From Scortum barcoo (lineage: Eukaryota; Chordata; Actinopteri; Centrarchiformes; Terapontidae): DNA of 64,000 bases. Numbering within the stretch: the stretch's first letter is position 1; each line of letters begins with the position of its first letter. This document shows positions 36,041 through 47,688 of this stretch, one piece after another. A program made the position numbers and the translations under genes. The stretch covers positions 1,322,501-1,386,500 of the forward strand of contig CM041534.1 in the NCBI GenBank assembly GCA_023238725.1, in the 5' to 3' direction. The notes under the pieces were generated by a model, which searched no databases, was not told the origin of the DNA, and worked only from the letters and a program-made list of their open reading frames with translations.

Positions 36041-39000
36041 TGTTGAAGCTTCACCCCAGAATCGCACCAAGTCTACTGAACTATATGTACAAAAGCATCC
36101 TGAGTGATCCATCTCGACATGTTATTTACAGATGAAGTAAACGTACTGATATGACTCCTTATTGATAACGTTTCATTGAATAAAAGGGATCAGCTGAACC
36201 CCAAGGAAAATATGAAAGATAATATTGAAATTAGCACTGTGCAAACCAAGACAGTATGAATTTGCCGCAGCAGGGAGTAGCAAATGTTGTAAAGATATTA
36301 CAGGACACGTAGGCCAGGTGAGCAGAATTCATTTATGAACATTTAGCAAATCTAATAGAGGCCACTCAGTTTGGAGAGCAAGCACTTTTCCTCACCTAAC
36401 CAAGGACCTCTGTGCCTGTTGGGTGACAGCATTTTCTCTCGTCTGCCCCATGTACCTCTTCTCAGTTCTTTTATGTGGGATGGATCTACTTATGCTACTT
36501 TTTTTTAATCCATAAAAAGCTTTGTCTGTCCTGGGTTTTGTCAACAGCTTTTAAATTTTCCTCAATTATGTCCCTCCAACAGTCTGTTCTCTTTCCTATC
36601 AATATCGCCCCTATGAAGAGGCATAAGCCACAGAACAACCATATTATGAGCCTTGAAATTGGCACCCCACAGATTTGCCCTTTAATCTTCCAGGTTTATG
36701 TGTGTTCCAGAGAAGGTTTGGAATATAATTATTATTTTTTTTATTTATTTATTTTAACCAAGCAGAGTTCAGGAATGAACTGATTTATACAAAATGACGA
36801 TTCTCAAAAATATTAGTTGAACATGTGTTGTTCAGGTTTTTTTTTTTTTTTCTATAATTGAAATGGCTGTGAGGAGCTAAAATAACAAGATTCTTTAATG
36901 GTACCACTGCTACCCCAAAATACACCAGATTATTTGCAGTTAAATTGTTTCTCGACATGTTGTTATGACTTTGTTATCGTTATTACAAGATCTCTGTATG
37001 TTCATGTGTGAACTTGTGAAGGGTTGTGTGTTATATCCAGTCAAGTAGATCATACATTCTTGCTGACCATGAGTGGATGAATAGTGGCTCTTCCATATAA
37101 AAAGGTTAACATTAATGTTTGCCTTACAGCAATGAACTGCATCTGCAATTACTGAACCAAACTATGTCTTGCCCTTTGCCATTCAAATTTTTCCCCCAAC
37201 CCACGCGGGCCACATTTTCTATCGACCCTTCATGTCTACCAGCTATACATCCACTCAAAAATAATTCATCACTTTTTCTTGAGTCAATTTCCTACTTTGC
37301 CAACTTCAGGCTAAACCATGCCCTCATCTCGTCACATTTCGAAGGACCAGTTTGAACGATGAGCTGCTATGCACAGTGTGACTTGACCTGGGTCTGTTTA
37401 CCAATGTCAAGAAGAATATAGAGTGAAATCCCCTCCATCAAAAATACAATCTCTTGTCATTATCTTGGAAAGCCCTTGAAATACAGTTCTTGCTCAGAGG
37501 GTTGGCTTGTGGCTCACTGCACAGTGGAATAAAGCGGGATTAGCTGGACAAATTGAAAATGGGGTTGTATAATTTCACACAAGAAAGACAGAGGGAAATA
37601 AGGAAAATGGAAGAGAAAGATTACTTGGATGTCTACATATGATCATTATAATCTTTAGTGGTTTACCCTGTTGTTATTAATGCAGTTCAAGCTGCATAGA
37701 AGCGTATTTTGAAGAGCCTAATGAATACAGTGTTTGTCATTACCCCTGTCAGGCTAAGGGAACTGGATTATTGGCATTGGACTAAGTGCATCTGTATGCA
37801 ACAAGCAGACACGGTGCACATAGCAACAGTAGCTCTACCAGCGTGTCCTTAATTTATCCTCACTGCCCTACACACAACCACACAAACAAACGCATATTCA
37901 CGTAGTTCAGCAGCCGAGTTAAGGTCATGGATCTCTCTGGGCTCTCCTGGTGCCTGTCAGACTAAAGAAAAATTAAAGCCGTTCAAAGAAAGCTGCAGAG
38001 AGGTGCTTACTGCATCATGCCGATAACGTCCTCTCACCCAGTGCAACCTGCTCCCTCCCAACGCTCCTTTGTTGAGACTGTTAAGATATTGCTTTACTAG
38101 CTTGCGGGGGTTTCCCTCACCTTCTCGGCACTGACACATCTGCCATGCAGGTCCTGTTTGCATTTTTATGTAATGATATGTGTGAGATGGGTAGAAGCCT
38201 TATTACGATTAAATCGACATGTTGAAAGGTGGTGAGAGCCTGATTCAGGGTTCAGTGGGTGATTATAGGGGGCTGATATTGATGTGCTTTGGATGAGGGT
38301 TCGCCTGGATGTGTATGCTCTCGTGAAGAAATGAGCAGCTCAGATGTTTGTGGCATATTAAGTGGTTTCTGCAGTATGTGCTTGTAATGTCACGGGTGGA
38401 TCAGGTGTGGTAAAGTAGACAGGATTGTGTCTGCTCTCTCCACTGAGGCCAGTGATTTATACAACAGGATTTATCTGACCATTCAGGTTAGAGCAGCACA
38501 CCATCCGCTTGTTCAGGTCGACTGCAAGGTGATTTTCTCTGCATTTTAATTCATATACATGAGACAAAAACAGAGACAGCAGCCTGCAAGAAAAAAGACA
38601 TTCTTTTATAATATTTATGCCAATTACTGCTCAGAAAAATTCACATAAAACTTGATATATTAAACTAATGATTTTACATATGTATTTTGTATTTTAATCT
38701 GTAGAGCAGAGAGGGGAAAAAGTGCACATCATTTGAAAGTCTGATTTTCACACAACATGGCACAACACACACATACATATTGATCTACATATGGATTTAC
38801 TACCATCGTTAGACCTGTCGCAATTATTACATGATTGCAATGATTTGGTAACGTCATGGCGTTTCTCAACTCAGTTCCAGTGGTAAAATGTAAGTACATT
38901 TACTCAAATACTGTGTATCTTTTCTCTTTTAATTTTTTATGTAGGACCAAAAACTTTTAGATGTGATAGAAATATTTTAACATTACATAGAATCAAAATT

Positions 39001-39074
39001 TAGTTGCTAGAAAGTGAACACTAGTGAAATTAAAGACTGTTTCTACAGGTCCAATTTATATTAAATTTGAATTT
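36041..39074. other. intron, nothing recognised
   Basis: Poly-T runs near 36838-36852 and AT-rich sequence. No gene or transposon recognised. Confidence 0.4.
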
Positions 39075-39075
39075 A

Positions 39076-39086
39076 AACTATTCATA
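39076..39086. repeat. left target-site duplication of the 39-kb LINE
   Basis: AACTATTCATA, identical to 42524-42534. Confidence 0.85.
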
Positions 39087-39244
39087 CCCCTCCTTGAACC
39101 GCCACCTTACTGTGGTGGAGGGGTTTGTGTGCCCGAATGATCCTAGGAGCTATGTTGTCGGGGGCATTACGCCCCTGGTAGGGTCTCCCATGGCAAACAG
39201 GTCCTAGGTGACGGGCCAGACTAAGAGCGGTTCACAAGCCCATC

Positions 39245-40250
39245 ATGAACAGAAGAACATCAAGGACCGTTACGTCGCCCGGATTGGCGCATTACCGGGG
39301 CCCCACCCTGGAGCCAGGCCTGGGGTTGGGGCTCGCAGGCGAGCGCCTGGTGGCCTGGGTCTTTGCCCACGGGACCCGGCCGGGCTCAGCCCGAAATGGC
39401 GACGTGGGCCCGCCTTCCAGTAGGCTCACCACCCGCAGGAAGGTCCATGAGGGGCCGGTGCAATGTGGTTTGGGTAGCAGTCGTGGCGGGGGGCCTCGAC
39501 GACCCAATCCCTGGACCAAAACTCTGGCAATAGGGACATGGAATGTCACCTCGCTGGGGGGGAAGGAGCCTGAGCTCGTGCGGGAGGTTGAGAGGTACCG
39601 GCTAGAGATAGTCGGGCTCACCTCCACGCATAGCTTGGGCTCTGGAACCCAGCTCCTTGAGAGGGGCTGGACCCTCCACTACTCTGGAGTTGCCCAGGGT
39701 GAGCGGCGGCGAGCTGGTGTGGGCTTGCTTATAGCTCCCCAGCTCAGCCGCCATGTGTTGGAGTTCACCCGGTGGTGAACGAGAGGGTCGCTTCCCTGCG
39801 CCTTCGGGTTGGGGATAGGTCTCTTGCTGTTGTTTGTGCCTACTGGGCCGAACAGCAGTACAGAGAGTACCCGGCCTTCTTGGAGTCCCTGGGAGGGGTA
39901 CTTGATAGTGTGCTCCGACCGGCTGGGGACTCCATTGTTCTACTGGGGGACTTCAACGCTCACGTGGGCAACAACAGTGATACCTGGAGGGGCGTGATCG
40001 GGAGGAACGGCCTCCCCGATCTGAACCCGAGCGGTGTTCTGTTATTGGACTTCTGTGCTAGTCACAGTTTGTCCATAACGAAACACCATGTTCGAGCATA
40101 AGGGTGTCCATCAGTGCACGCGTGGCACCAGGATACACCCTAGGCCGGAGGTCGATGATCGACTTTGTTGTCGTTTCATCTGATCTCCGGCCGTATGTCT
40201 TGGACACTCGGGCGGGTAAAGAGAGGGGCTGAGTTGTCAACCGATCACCA
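39245..40250 (+). pseudogene. endonuclease domain of the 39-kb LINE, frameshifted
   Basis: The frame at 39245-39778 gives 'LAIGTWNVTSLGGKEPELV' near 39530-39576, the N-terminal strand of the endonuclease fold. A second frame, 39772-40101, carries '[14 protein letters not shown]' near 39933-39975, the metal- and DNA-binding motif. Then 'SMIDFVVVSSDL' (about 40155-40190) and 'STDHHLVVSW' (about 40236-40266) appear in other frames; the SDH-type motif at the end contains the catalytic His. At least three frame changes separate these blocks. Confidence 0.85.
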
Positions 40251-40598
40251 CCTGGTGGTGAGTTGGATCCGCTGGCAGAGGAGGAAGTTGGACAGACCTG
40301 GCAGACCCAAACGTATTGTGAGGGTCTGTTGGGAACGTCTGGCCGAGCCCTCTGTCAGGGAGGTCTTCAACTCCCACCTCCGGAAGAGCTTCTCACAGAT
40401 TCCGAGGGAGGCTGGGAGACATTGAGTCCGAGTGGACCATGTTCTCTGCCTCCATTGTCGACGCGGCATGGTTCGGAAGTTGTGGACGCAAGGTCTCTGG
40501 TGCCTGTCGTGGCGGCAACCCCCGAACCCGGTGGTGGACACCGGAAGTAAGGGATGCCGTCAGGCTGAAGAAGGAGTCCTATCGGACCATGTTGGCCT

Positions 40599-40973
40599 GT
40601 GGGACTCCTGGACGCAGTTGACAGGTACCGGCAGGCCAAGCAAGCCGCAGCCCGGACGGTCCTGGAGGCAAAAACTCGGGTCTGGGAGGAGTTCGGTGAG
40701 GCCATGGAGGAGGACTATCGGTCGGCCTCGAAGAGATTCTGGCAAACCGTCCGGCGCCTCAGAAGGGGGAAGCAGTACTGCTCTGCCAACACTGTTTACA
40801 GTGCAGTGGGAGAGCTGTTGACCTCGACTGGGGACATTGTCGGACGGTGGAAGAAATACTTCGAGGATCTCCTCAATCCCACCGACTTGCCTTCCAATGA
40901 GGAAGCGGAGGCTGGGGTCTCTGAGGTGGACTCGTCCATCACCCAAGCCGAAGTCACTGAGGTAGTTCAGTAA
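40599..40973 (+). pseudogene. linker region of the 39-kb LINE protein
   Basis: An open frame of 124 codons, of which residues from about 5 onward read as the element's protein: 'AVDRYRQAKQAAARTVLEAK' near 40611-40670 and 'WKKYFEDLLNPTDLPSNEE' near 40848-40903. This part lies between endonuclease and RT in the family and has no known catalytic role. It closes at TAA 40971-40973, just before the 'SGKAPGVDEIRPEYLKS' RT motif in another frame (about 40984-41035). Confidence 0.75.
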
Positions 40974-40983
40974 GCTCCTGCAG

Positions 40984-42161
40984 CAGTGGCAAGGCGCCGG
41001 GGGTGGATGAGATCCGCCCTGAGTACCTCAAATCTCTGGATGTTGTGGGGCTGTCTTGGCTGACACGCCTTCTGCAACATTGCATGGAGGTTGGGGACAG
41101 TGCCTCTGGTGTGGCAAACTGGGGTGGTGGTCCCTCTTTTTAAAAAGGGGGACCGGAGAGTGTGTTCCAACTACAGGGGGATCACACTTCTCAGCCTCCC
41201 CGGGAAGGTCTCACGCCAGGGTACTGGAGAGGAGAATTCGGCCGATAGTCGACCCTCGGATTCAGGAGGAACAATGCTGTTTTTCGTCCCTGGTCGTGGA
41301 ACACTGGACCAGCTCTATACCCTCCACAGGGTGCTTGAGGGTTTATGGGAGTTTGCCCAACCAGTCCACATGTGCTTTGTGGATCTGGAGAAGGCATTCG
41401 ACCGTGTCCCTCGTGGTATTCTGTGGGGGTGCTCCATGAGTATGGGGTCCGGGGAGCCTTTGCTAAGGGCTGTTCGGTCTCTGTACGACCGGAGCAGGAG
41501 CTTGGTTCGCATTGCCGGCAGTAAGTCAGACCTGTTCCCAGTGCATGTTGGACTCCGGCAGGGCTGCCCTTTGTCACCGGTCCTGTTCATAATCTTTATG
41601 GACAGGATTTCTAGGCGTAGGCGTAACCAGGGGCCGGAGGGAGTCCGGTTTGGGAACCACAGGATTTCATCTCTGCTTTTTGCGGATGATGTTGTCCTGA
41701 TGGCTTCATCAGGCCAGGACCTTCAGCATGTACTGCTGGAGCGGTTTGCAGTCGAGTGTGAAGCAGCTGGGATGAGAATCAGCACCTCCAAATCCGAGGC
41801 CATGGTTCTCGACCGGAAAAGGGTGGCATGCCCTCTCCAGGTGGGTGGAGAGGTCCTGCCTCAAGTGGAGGAGTTCAAGTATCTCGGGGTCTTGTTCACG
41901 AGTGAGGGAAAGATCGAGCGTGAGATTGACAGGCGGATTGGTGCAGCGTCCGCAGTTATGCGGTCGGTGTACCGGACCGTCGTGGTGAAGAAGGAGCTGA
42001 GTCGAAGGCGAAGCGAAGCTCTCGATTTACCTGGTCAATCTCACGCTCCCACCCTCACCTATGGTCATGAACTTTGGGTAATGACCGAAAGGACAAGATC
42101 AGCGGATACAAGCGCTGGCGAAATGAGTTTCCTCCCGCAGGGTGGCTGGGCGCTCCCTTAG
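40984..42161 (+). pseudogene. reverse transcriptase domain of the 39-kb LINE
   Basis: The core is a 356-codon frame from 41091 to 42161. Its motifs are 'PLFKKGDRRVCSNYRGITLL', 'HMCFVDLEKAFDRVPRG' (about 41370-41420), 'GLRQGCPLSPVLF' (about 41550-41589), an intact LLFADDVVLM box (FADD at 41679-41690) and 'EEFKYLGVLFTSEGKIE'. The frame stays open only because indels cancel. About +1 near 41211 and +2 near 41283 garble 'YARVLERR' to 'FRPGRG', and a second pair near 41429 and 41455 garbles another block. A 6-bp duplication at about 41616 adds residues. After 41999 the frame is lost again. The catalytic residues survive but the enzyme cannot be intact. Confidence 0.85.
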
Positions 42162-42523
42162 AGATAGGGTGAGAAGCTCGGTCACTCGGGAGGAGCTCGG
42201 AGTAGAGCCGCTGCTGCTCCTTCAGCATCGAGAGGAGTCAGCTGAGGTGGCTTGGGCATCTGTTTCGGATGCCCCCTGGACGCCTCCCTAGGGAGGTGTT
42301 CCAGGCATGTCCCACCGGGAGGAGGCCTCGGGGAAGACCCAGGACACGCTGGAGAAACTATGTCTCTCGGCTGGCCTGGGAACGCCTCGGGGTCCCCCGG
42401 AAGAGCTGGAGGAAGTGTCTGGGGTGAGGGAAGTCTGGGCATCTCTGCTCAGACTGCTGCCTCCGCATGACCCGGTCCCGGACCAAGCGGATGAAGAAGA
42501 TGAAGAAGATGAAGAAGAAGATG
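42162..42523 (+). pseudogene. C-terminal region of the 39-kb LINE protein
   Basis: In changing frames the family's tail is visible: 'LLLHIERSQLRWLGHLFRMPPG' (two parts, about 42216-42280), 'ACPTGRRPRGRPRTRWRNYV' near 42306-42365 and 'PEELEEVSGVREVWASLLRL' near 42399-42458. The reading ends in an acidic Glu/Asp run produced by the GATGAAGAA tail repeat, which is a repeat artefact and not a domain. Confidence 0.75.
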
Positions 42524-42534
42524 AACTATTCATA
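42524..42534. repeat. right target-site duplication of the 39-kb LINE
   Basis: AACTATTCATA, identical to 39076-39086. A third near-copy (AAACTATTCAT) lies at 42540-42550. Confidence 0.85.
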
Positions 42535-42550
42535 ACTAAAAACTATTCAT

Positions 42551-42957
42551 GTGAACAAATGTTGTGAATCCAGTAAAAAATAAGCAGTTAAATACAAATA
42601 CAAAGAACAGCATCAATGAAGTGATGAATAGGGCTGTAGGATTTTTAATAAAAATTTTCACATTTTAAAAAAAAAAAAAAAAATCCCTGAAAAAAAACTG
42701 AAAAAAACTTCTTAATTCTGGTTAAGTTTGGAACGAGCCTTACATTGCATTTTCAATTCACTTGTAACAGAGGATTCATAGAGTGTGATAAATGCTTGTA
42801 CAGACCAAGGAACATAAATAAGAAAAGCATGATGTGTGTTCTCTCTCCTCTTCTCTTCTTCTTCTGTCTCTACATTTTCCATTTTTCTCTCATCCCTCCT
42901 GGATCTCATCCCCTTCTGCCTCTGCATCAGGGCTTCCCTGTGCTGTCTCCTGTGTAC
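42551..42957. other. intron, A-rich, nothing recognised
   Basis: Contains a poly-A run near 42667-42683. The word TAGGGCTGTAGGATTTTT at 42629 resembles hAT-type ends, but no partner end was found. Confidence 0.4.
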
Positions 42958-42979
42958 GTGTGTGTGTGTGTGTGTGTGT
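42958..42979. repeat. (TG)n microsatellite
   Basis: A 22-nt TG run. Confidence 0.9.
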
Positions 42980-43608
42980 TTGTATTTGTCCAATAGTGTG
43001 CCAGCTGTTTTCTTGCTATATTCTAATCTCAATATGCTTAAAAAGGCTTCATGTGTGTTTTGAAATCACCAACATTTTTATTTTATTTGGAGGAGAAAGT
43101 TTCATATTGTCTCTTTTTCACCACTCTTGAGTTTGCAGGTCTCTTACTGCTTGTGGAAGTGCCCAATAATTTACATTTTCAGTTTTTTCTGTTGTAAAAA
43201 ACAGGATGTAAATTGAGTTTGTTTCCATCAGACAAACAGACTCTCTACATGAGGAAGGATCCAGTGTCAGGAAAAGGCAGGTGCTTTTGCTTCAGATCAT
43301 GAGACAATATCTTTTACTTTCCGAAGCAATGCAATGAGTGCGAAATGGCAATAACAAGTCTCTTTATTTATAGCGGAGAGTATGGCCCAGGAGTGCAGCA
43401 GTGTGTTTGACAGCTCTAAGGAATTTTGAGGACAGATATTTGCTGCTTAATTTCCATATTTTTAGAACCGGTTAAGAGTTGTTGTGTTACATGACCCTAC
43501 CAAGCAGCTAATCTTTGATGTAGTATTCTCTACATTATTATTTATTACACACACATGTTTCCAAGTATCCATCACTGACTTGTCACATAAGCTCTGTACG
43601 GACAAATG

Positions 43609-43645
43609 GAAAACAAAACAAAACAAACAAACAAACAAAAAAAAA
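43609..43645. repeat. (AAAC)n simple repeat
   Basis: AAAACAAAAC units changing to AAAC units and then poly-A. Confidence 0.9.
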
Positions 43646-43892
43646 CACCTCAAGGCAGTGTAAACCCTCTGAAGACAGAGTGTGGAAATGGCAGAGTTCT
43701 GTTGCATCGGTCCAGTGTTTCTAACTAGAAAATTTACATAAAAATGCTTGGATGGAAACACCGTGTTGTGTTTCCTTGTACCTCTGTGAATAAAGTCACA
43801 CTCCTCCTACATTGATTTACTGTCTTGGACCACTTATTTGTTGCATTAGGTTGACAACAGTTTTAGAACAAGATATTTGGAATAAATCTATT

Positions 43893-44445
43893 GTCATGGC
43901 TTGTGCAAGCAGGGAAACAGGGGTGAGTCAAATGCAGACAAGCAGTCAAGATCAGTTGAGTAATTTAATGGAGAAACAGGTACATATGCTGACAGAATTA
44001 TAAGGCAGAGAAGGGTCAAAACTGGGAACGCAGAAGATGAAGCAAGGTTTGAAAAAGGTAGGCAACAAGTTCCAGGTCACAGATTTCAAAATGTGGCTAA
44101 CAAAAGCAAGAAATCAAAAGAATGAAGCACATGACAACTTTAAGAATCCGGCAGAGGAGCAATGGATCTGTACTGGATGTAGTGAGTGGCTGGTGAGGGA
44201 GAGAGAATGAGCTGCAGGTGGAGAGATGGGTGGGGAAGCTCAGGTGAGGGGAATGAGGTGATGCAGGGGAGTTGGGAGTGGCAGGATCTGGAATTAAAGA
44301 GGAATGGTTTGAGGGCATCTGGTGGATAGAAGGAGAATGACAATGAAACATTGACATGGGGGAAGAGAGAGGTGACTGAAGGGAGGGACAGAGAGAAGGC
44401 ATGAGCGAAACTGGGATACCATCACAGGAACCATCATGTAAGCAC
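43893..44445 (-). repeat. possible LTR-retrotransposon-type fragment, minus orientation
   Basis: It starts TGTCATGGCTTGTGCAAGCA and is purine-rich, with blocks such as ACAGGGGTGAGTCAAATGCA, AATCCGGCAGAGGAG, GTGAGTGGCTGGTGAGG and GAACCATCATG. These resemble a widespread fish repeat that ends in TGTCATG/CATGACA. No gag or pol motif was found, and no flanking duplication was identified. Confidence 0.3.
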
Positions 44446-45910
44446 TGAGTTAAGGCTGACAGTGCTCTCATTTTGAATATCATAGCGAATATACGTTCCA
44501 GCTACCAACTAAGTTCCAGGGAACTAAGACATAAATAGATATTATACTGTGTCACAGAGGACCCATTTGTTGCTCCAAAGTCATTTATTTGGGCTGTGAT
44601 TTAACTCACCACCCATAAAATACATAATAGTAATGACTCAAAGGTCAGAGGCAGAAGTCCTGGTGGAGGTGCCATTTGTTTCTTAATACCCAGTGAAACT
44701 CTAACATTATTGATCTCCCACACTGCATGACTTTGAAAAGTAATTACTAGGTTATATATGATGAGATTTCCCTCCTCAAGGGGTAACTTTATTACTACAA
44801 TATAACATCCTCTCTCCACCCCTAAAGAAATACAAGGTAGTCGATACAGCATGCCATTTGTTTGCATAGAGGAAGGATGGGCTGTATCAATGACAGGAGC
44901 AATTTATTTATCACAGCAATAGAGGTAAGACAGTGAAGGGAGGTGGTAAAAGAGGAAAAGGAAGAATTCTATCACAAACCCGCCACCATCGTATTCACTT
45001 GCATCTTATGGGCCCCAAATACATTTTATGCTGATTTGTTTGTGTCTCACAGGGGATCCAGCCTATTTATTCCTAAGAAAAACAAAACTGCTTTTTTTAA
45101 TGTGGCTGCCTTCAGAGGGAAGAGACAAAGAGCAGCCCGCTAGATGCTTATATGACCGCTCCAGAAGGTGTTCACTGAGAGAGCGGTGCAGTGGAGAAGA
45201 AAAGGAGAGAGAGGATGAGGGGAAAGAGATAAAGGATGTGGGAGAGGAGAGGAAAGCAGGGAAAAGTAAGAGATGAAAGAATGAAAAGAGAAAATGGGAT
45301 GGAGCAAGCAGAAGAGAACGGGAGAGTTATGATTACTATGCTCCATGCTGTTTCGCATGGCTCCTCTTCCCAATAGCCTGAAGCGACCAGGGCTCAGATT
45401 TGGGCTGCCAACCAAAAGGTGGATATCAGCATTCCTTTGAGCCTTCCTGTCTCCTTTCCCCCTAACCAGACTTCACACACGCTGCTTCTATCAACTTAGT
45501 CTGTGTGTGCTGGTCTTTGAAGTGTGGTATGTGACGCTTTCATGCAGTCTAAAATTCCCTTTTGCAGGTTATGGCAGTGGTATTAATTGTCAGTTAGTAC
45601 AAGGTCCTAGCAGCCAATCAGCATACGGCCATCACAAAACACCTTGGATTGGACATGCACAGTACTACAACACATACAAACAGATTGAAAGGGGGTCATG
45701 TAGAGTTCAGCTCAGTTAAAGCTGCTTAATGTTGCAATTTTGAACATAGAGTATTGTACTAAATTTTAGAACTGCCAGGTGAGAGAGTGACAGCCGTTAT
45801 CACACATTAATGTAAGATGTAGACATCATACCCCGTACACCTTGCAGTGTGAATATATATAAGTTTCCTTCTTTGTGCAGCTCAGTATAAATTTGTTTTA
45901 ACTTAAGCTA

Positions 45911-46005
45911 TACTGAAGCAGATGGACGAAGGCTTTGACCGCCATTTTGGCAAGTAAAACAGTGCCAAATCAATTTTCTTTTATGCCATAAATCAACACA
46001 TGAGA
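45911..46005 (+). repeat. copy 1 of a diverged direct repeat
   Basis: The order of words CTGAAG, AGGCTTTGACC, CCATTT, AAAACAGTGC, TTTTATGCC-TAAATCA and CAACACAT is shared with 46440-46545, same orientation, about 530 bp apart. Confidence 0.55.
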
Positions 46006-46439
46006 ATTCCTCCGAATCAGACTCAGTGGCATGAAAGTGCTTCATGAACCAACCCCATCGTCTACATACTGCACTGATATACTGCTAATTTGGAACCATG
46101 AATATGTTCATACAGAATATGTCTGCAAAACGTTAAATTGATCAAGTATCTGTTTGTAGCATCATTTTTGTTTTTATTGTTTTTGTTATTGTGACATAAG
46201 TGACTTGTAGCACATGACACAGAACTTTACTGGATTAATATTTGACCAAGATTCAAACTCTGGTGTCTGTGACCGGCTGTGTGGACAGTGGCTATGTTTC
46301 ATAAAAAACATTTCAGTGTAAATGCTGCTATTTAACCTTTCCTCTGTATTGGTGCTGCTCAGTAAACATTACATTTTTAGCCTTAGAGAAGCAGATGCAT
46401 GTTGGAGGTGATTTACACCCTTTTACTCTTTGGTTTTGT

Positions 46440-46545
46440 GCTGAAGAAGCTGTGCAGGCTTTAACCTCCATTTATGCAAATAAAACAGTGCAGTTCCTGT
46501 TTTGTGCTGTGAATCAGTCACAGTCATCAACACATAAATAGTCTG
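46440..46545 (+). repeat. copy 2 of a diverged direct repeat
   Basis: Shares CTGAAG, AGGCTTTAACC, CCATTT, AAAACAGTGC, TTTTGTGC-TGAATCA and CAACACAT with 45911-46005. The family is not recognised. Confidence 0.55.
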
Positions 46546-47688
46546 CCTCTGTCTCCTCAGTAATGGTACTGTTTTGAAGATTCTAAAAACGTGTTTGGTA
46601 GTCATTTATTGACATAGCTATATTATATACATTGATCCTTTTATTATCCAACACTGAGCTGCAAAGAAAAACATAAAACCTGAATTTCTTTAGAGAAAGT
46701 AAAAGAAAGGTGAGCTGAGGTCTTCCTGTGCAGGCAAGAATCAGTATATGGTGGATGCTGCTGGCTTCAAGGTAAAATAATATAGCATGCATAACTTCAT
46801 GGCTCTTACTGGCACTCTGAGAATGAGCTCTACTTTTAGTGAGGAATTACCCATATTCATCATCCACATATACAGTTTGGATAAACACTCATAATGTTAA
46901 GGTCTGTGTTGTTCTGCCTCATAAAATCTCAGCTCTGGTTTGCTTTCCTTACACACTGCTCTCTCTCTCTATATTATGGGCTCACATCCCCAGAGAATTC
47001 CAATTTTCCACTGAAAAACTTTGTTCTTCACCGTTAATTACAGTAGGCCAATGTTTTCTCTCACCCTATAATTACAATTCAGAAAACAATTACATATCAT
47101 TCAGGCAGCATGATTACCTCCTGTCATTCTAGCCTTCCGTGACATAATTTAATATTTTGCTCAATGATCACTCAGAGGATTCATAAAGGCAAAAGAGGCT
47201 CCCACTTATAGTGCATATCCTAGTCATCAGCCACTCTGCTTGTTCGTCTGATAAATGCTGGGTAAAGGGAGGCACTCTGGTTTGACAATGTGCCATTAAG
47301 CCATCCACAGACCCACTCTTGCAGACGCTGGGTGATTAATGTCTTCTCCTTCTCCCCATTTAGCCCTTCAATAATGAACCTGAATTAACAAGCCCTTGCT
47401 TCTGGTGACGAGAGCTGCGACCACTGACACTTTCCCTACGAACACAAACACACAAAAAGTTGAAGTGCCTCCTTTAAAGTGGTTAGGACCAATGATGGAT
47501 GATGATGTTGGACATAACATTACGCATTTATGTTTCAGCTTCGATCTGAATTATAAGATATGGTGAAAAGAGAAACATGTTCAAAACCATATATTGTTTT
47601 GAAATGGAACTGTTGGGTTGGGGAACTCCATACTGAGATGATAATGACCTTTTCAGCTTTATCCTATTCTAGAAATACATTTAAAAAC

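Larger units (their letters stand above)
39087..42523 (+). mobile_element. nearly complete non-LTR retrotransposon (RTE- or I-like) with target-site duplication
   Basis: The GC-rich element starts with a leader frame reading 'LNRHLTVVEGFVCPNDPRS' (about 39094-39150), conserved among copies of this fish family. Endonuclease, reverse transcriptase and a C-terminal domain follow. It ends in a short GATGAAGAA tandem at 42489-42522, as RTE- and I-type elements end in simple repeats. AACTATTCATA occurs directly before it (39076-39086) and directly after it (42524-42534), an 11-bp target-site duplication that fixes both ends. Frame changes interrupt the protein, so it is inactive. The short repeat tail and GRPRGRPRTRW-type motif near 42319-42352 do not by themselves decide between RTE and I clades. 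Confidence 0.9.
44446..47688. other. intron, nothing coding recognised
   Basis: No exon recognised. Contains the diverged repeat pair at 45911-46005 and 46440-46545. The block at 47200-47440 is mixed-composition sequence of the kind seen in conserved non-coding elements, untested. Confidence 0.4.

Noticed and set aside
36475..36783. 102-codon plus-strand frame
   Set aside because: AT-rich low-complexity end (Tyr/Phe run) and no family motif or splice sites.
42182..42533. Minus-strand frames with poly-Ser and Pro-rich sequence
   Set aside because: They are antisense to the LINE C-terminal region and its GATGAAGAA tail. The poly-Ser comes from the repeat.
42629..42660. TAGGGCTGTAGGATTTTT as a hAT end
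   Set aside because: No matching inverted end or 8-bp duplication was found nearby.
42745..43130. Overlapping hydrophobic frames on the plus strand
   Set aside because: Produced by CT- and TG-rich sequence; no start context, splice sites or family motif.
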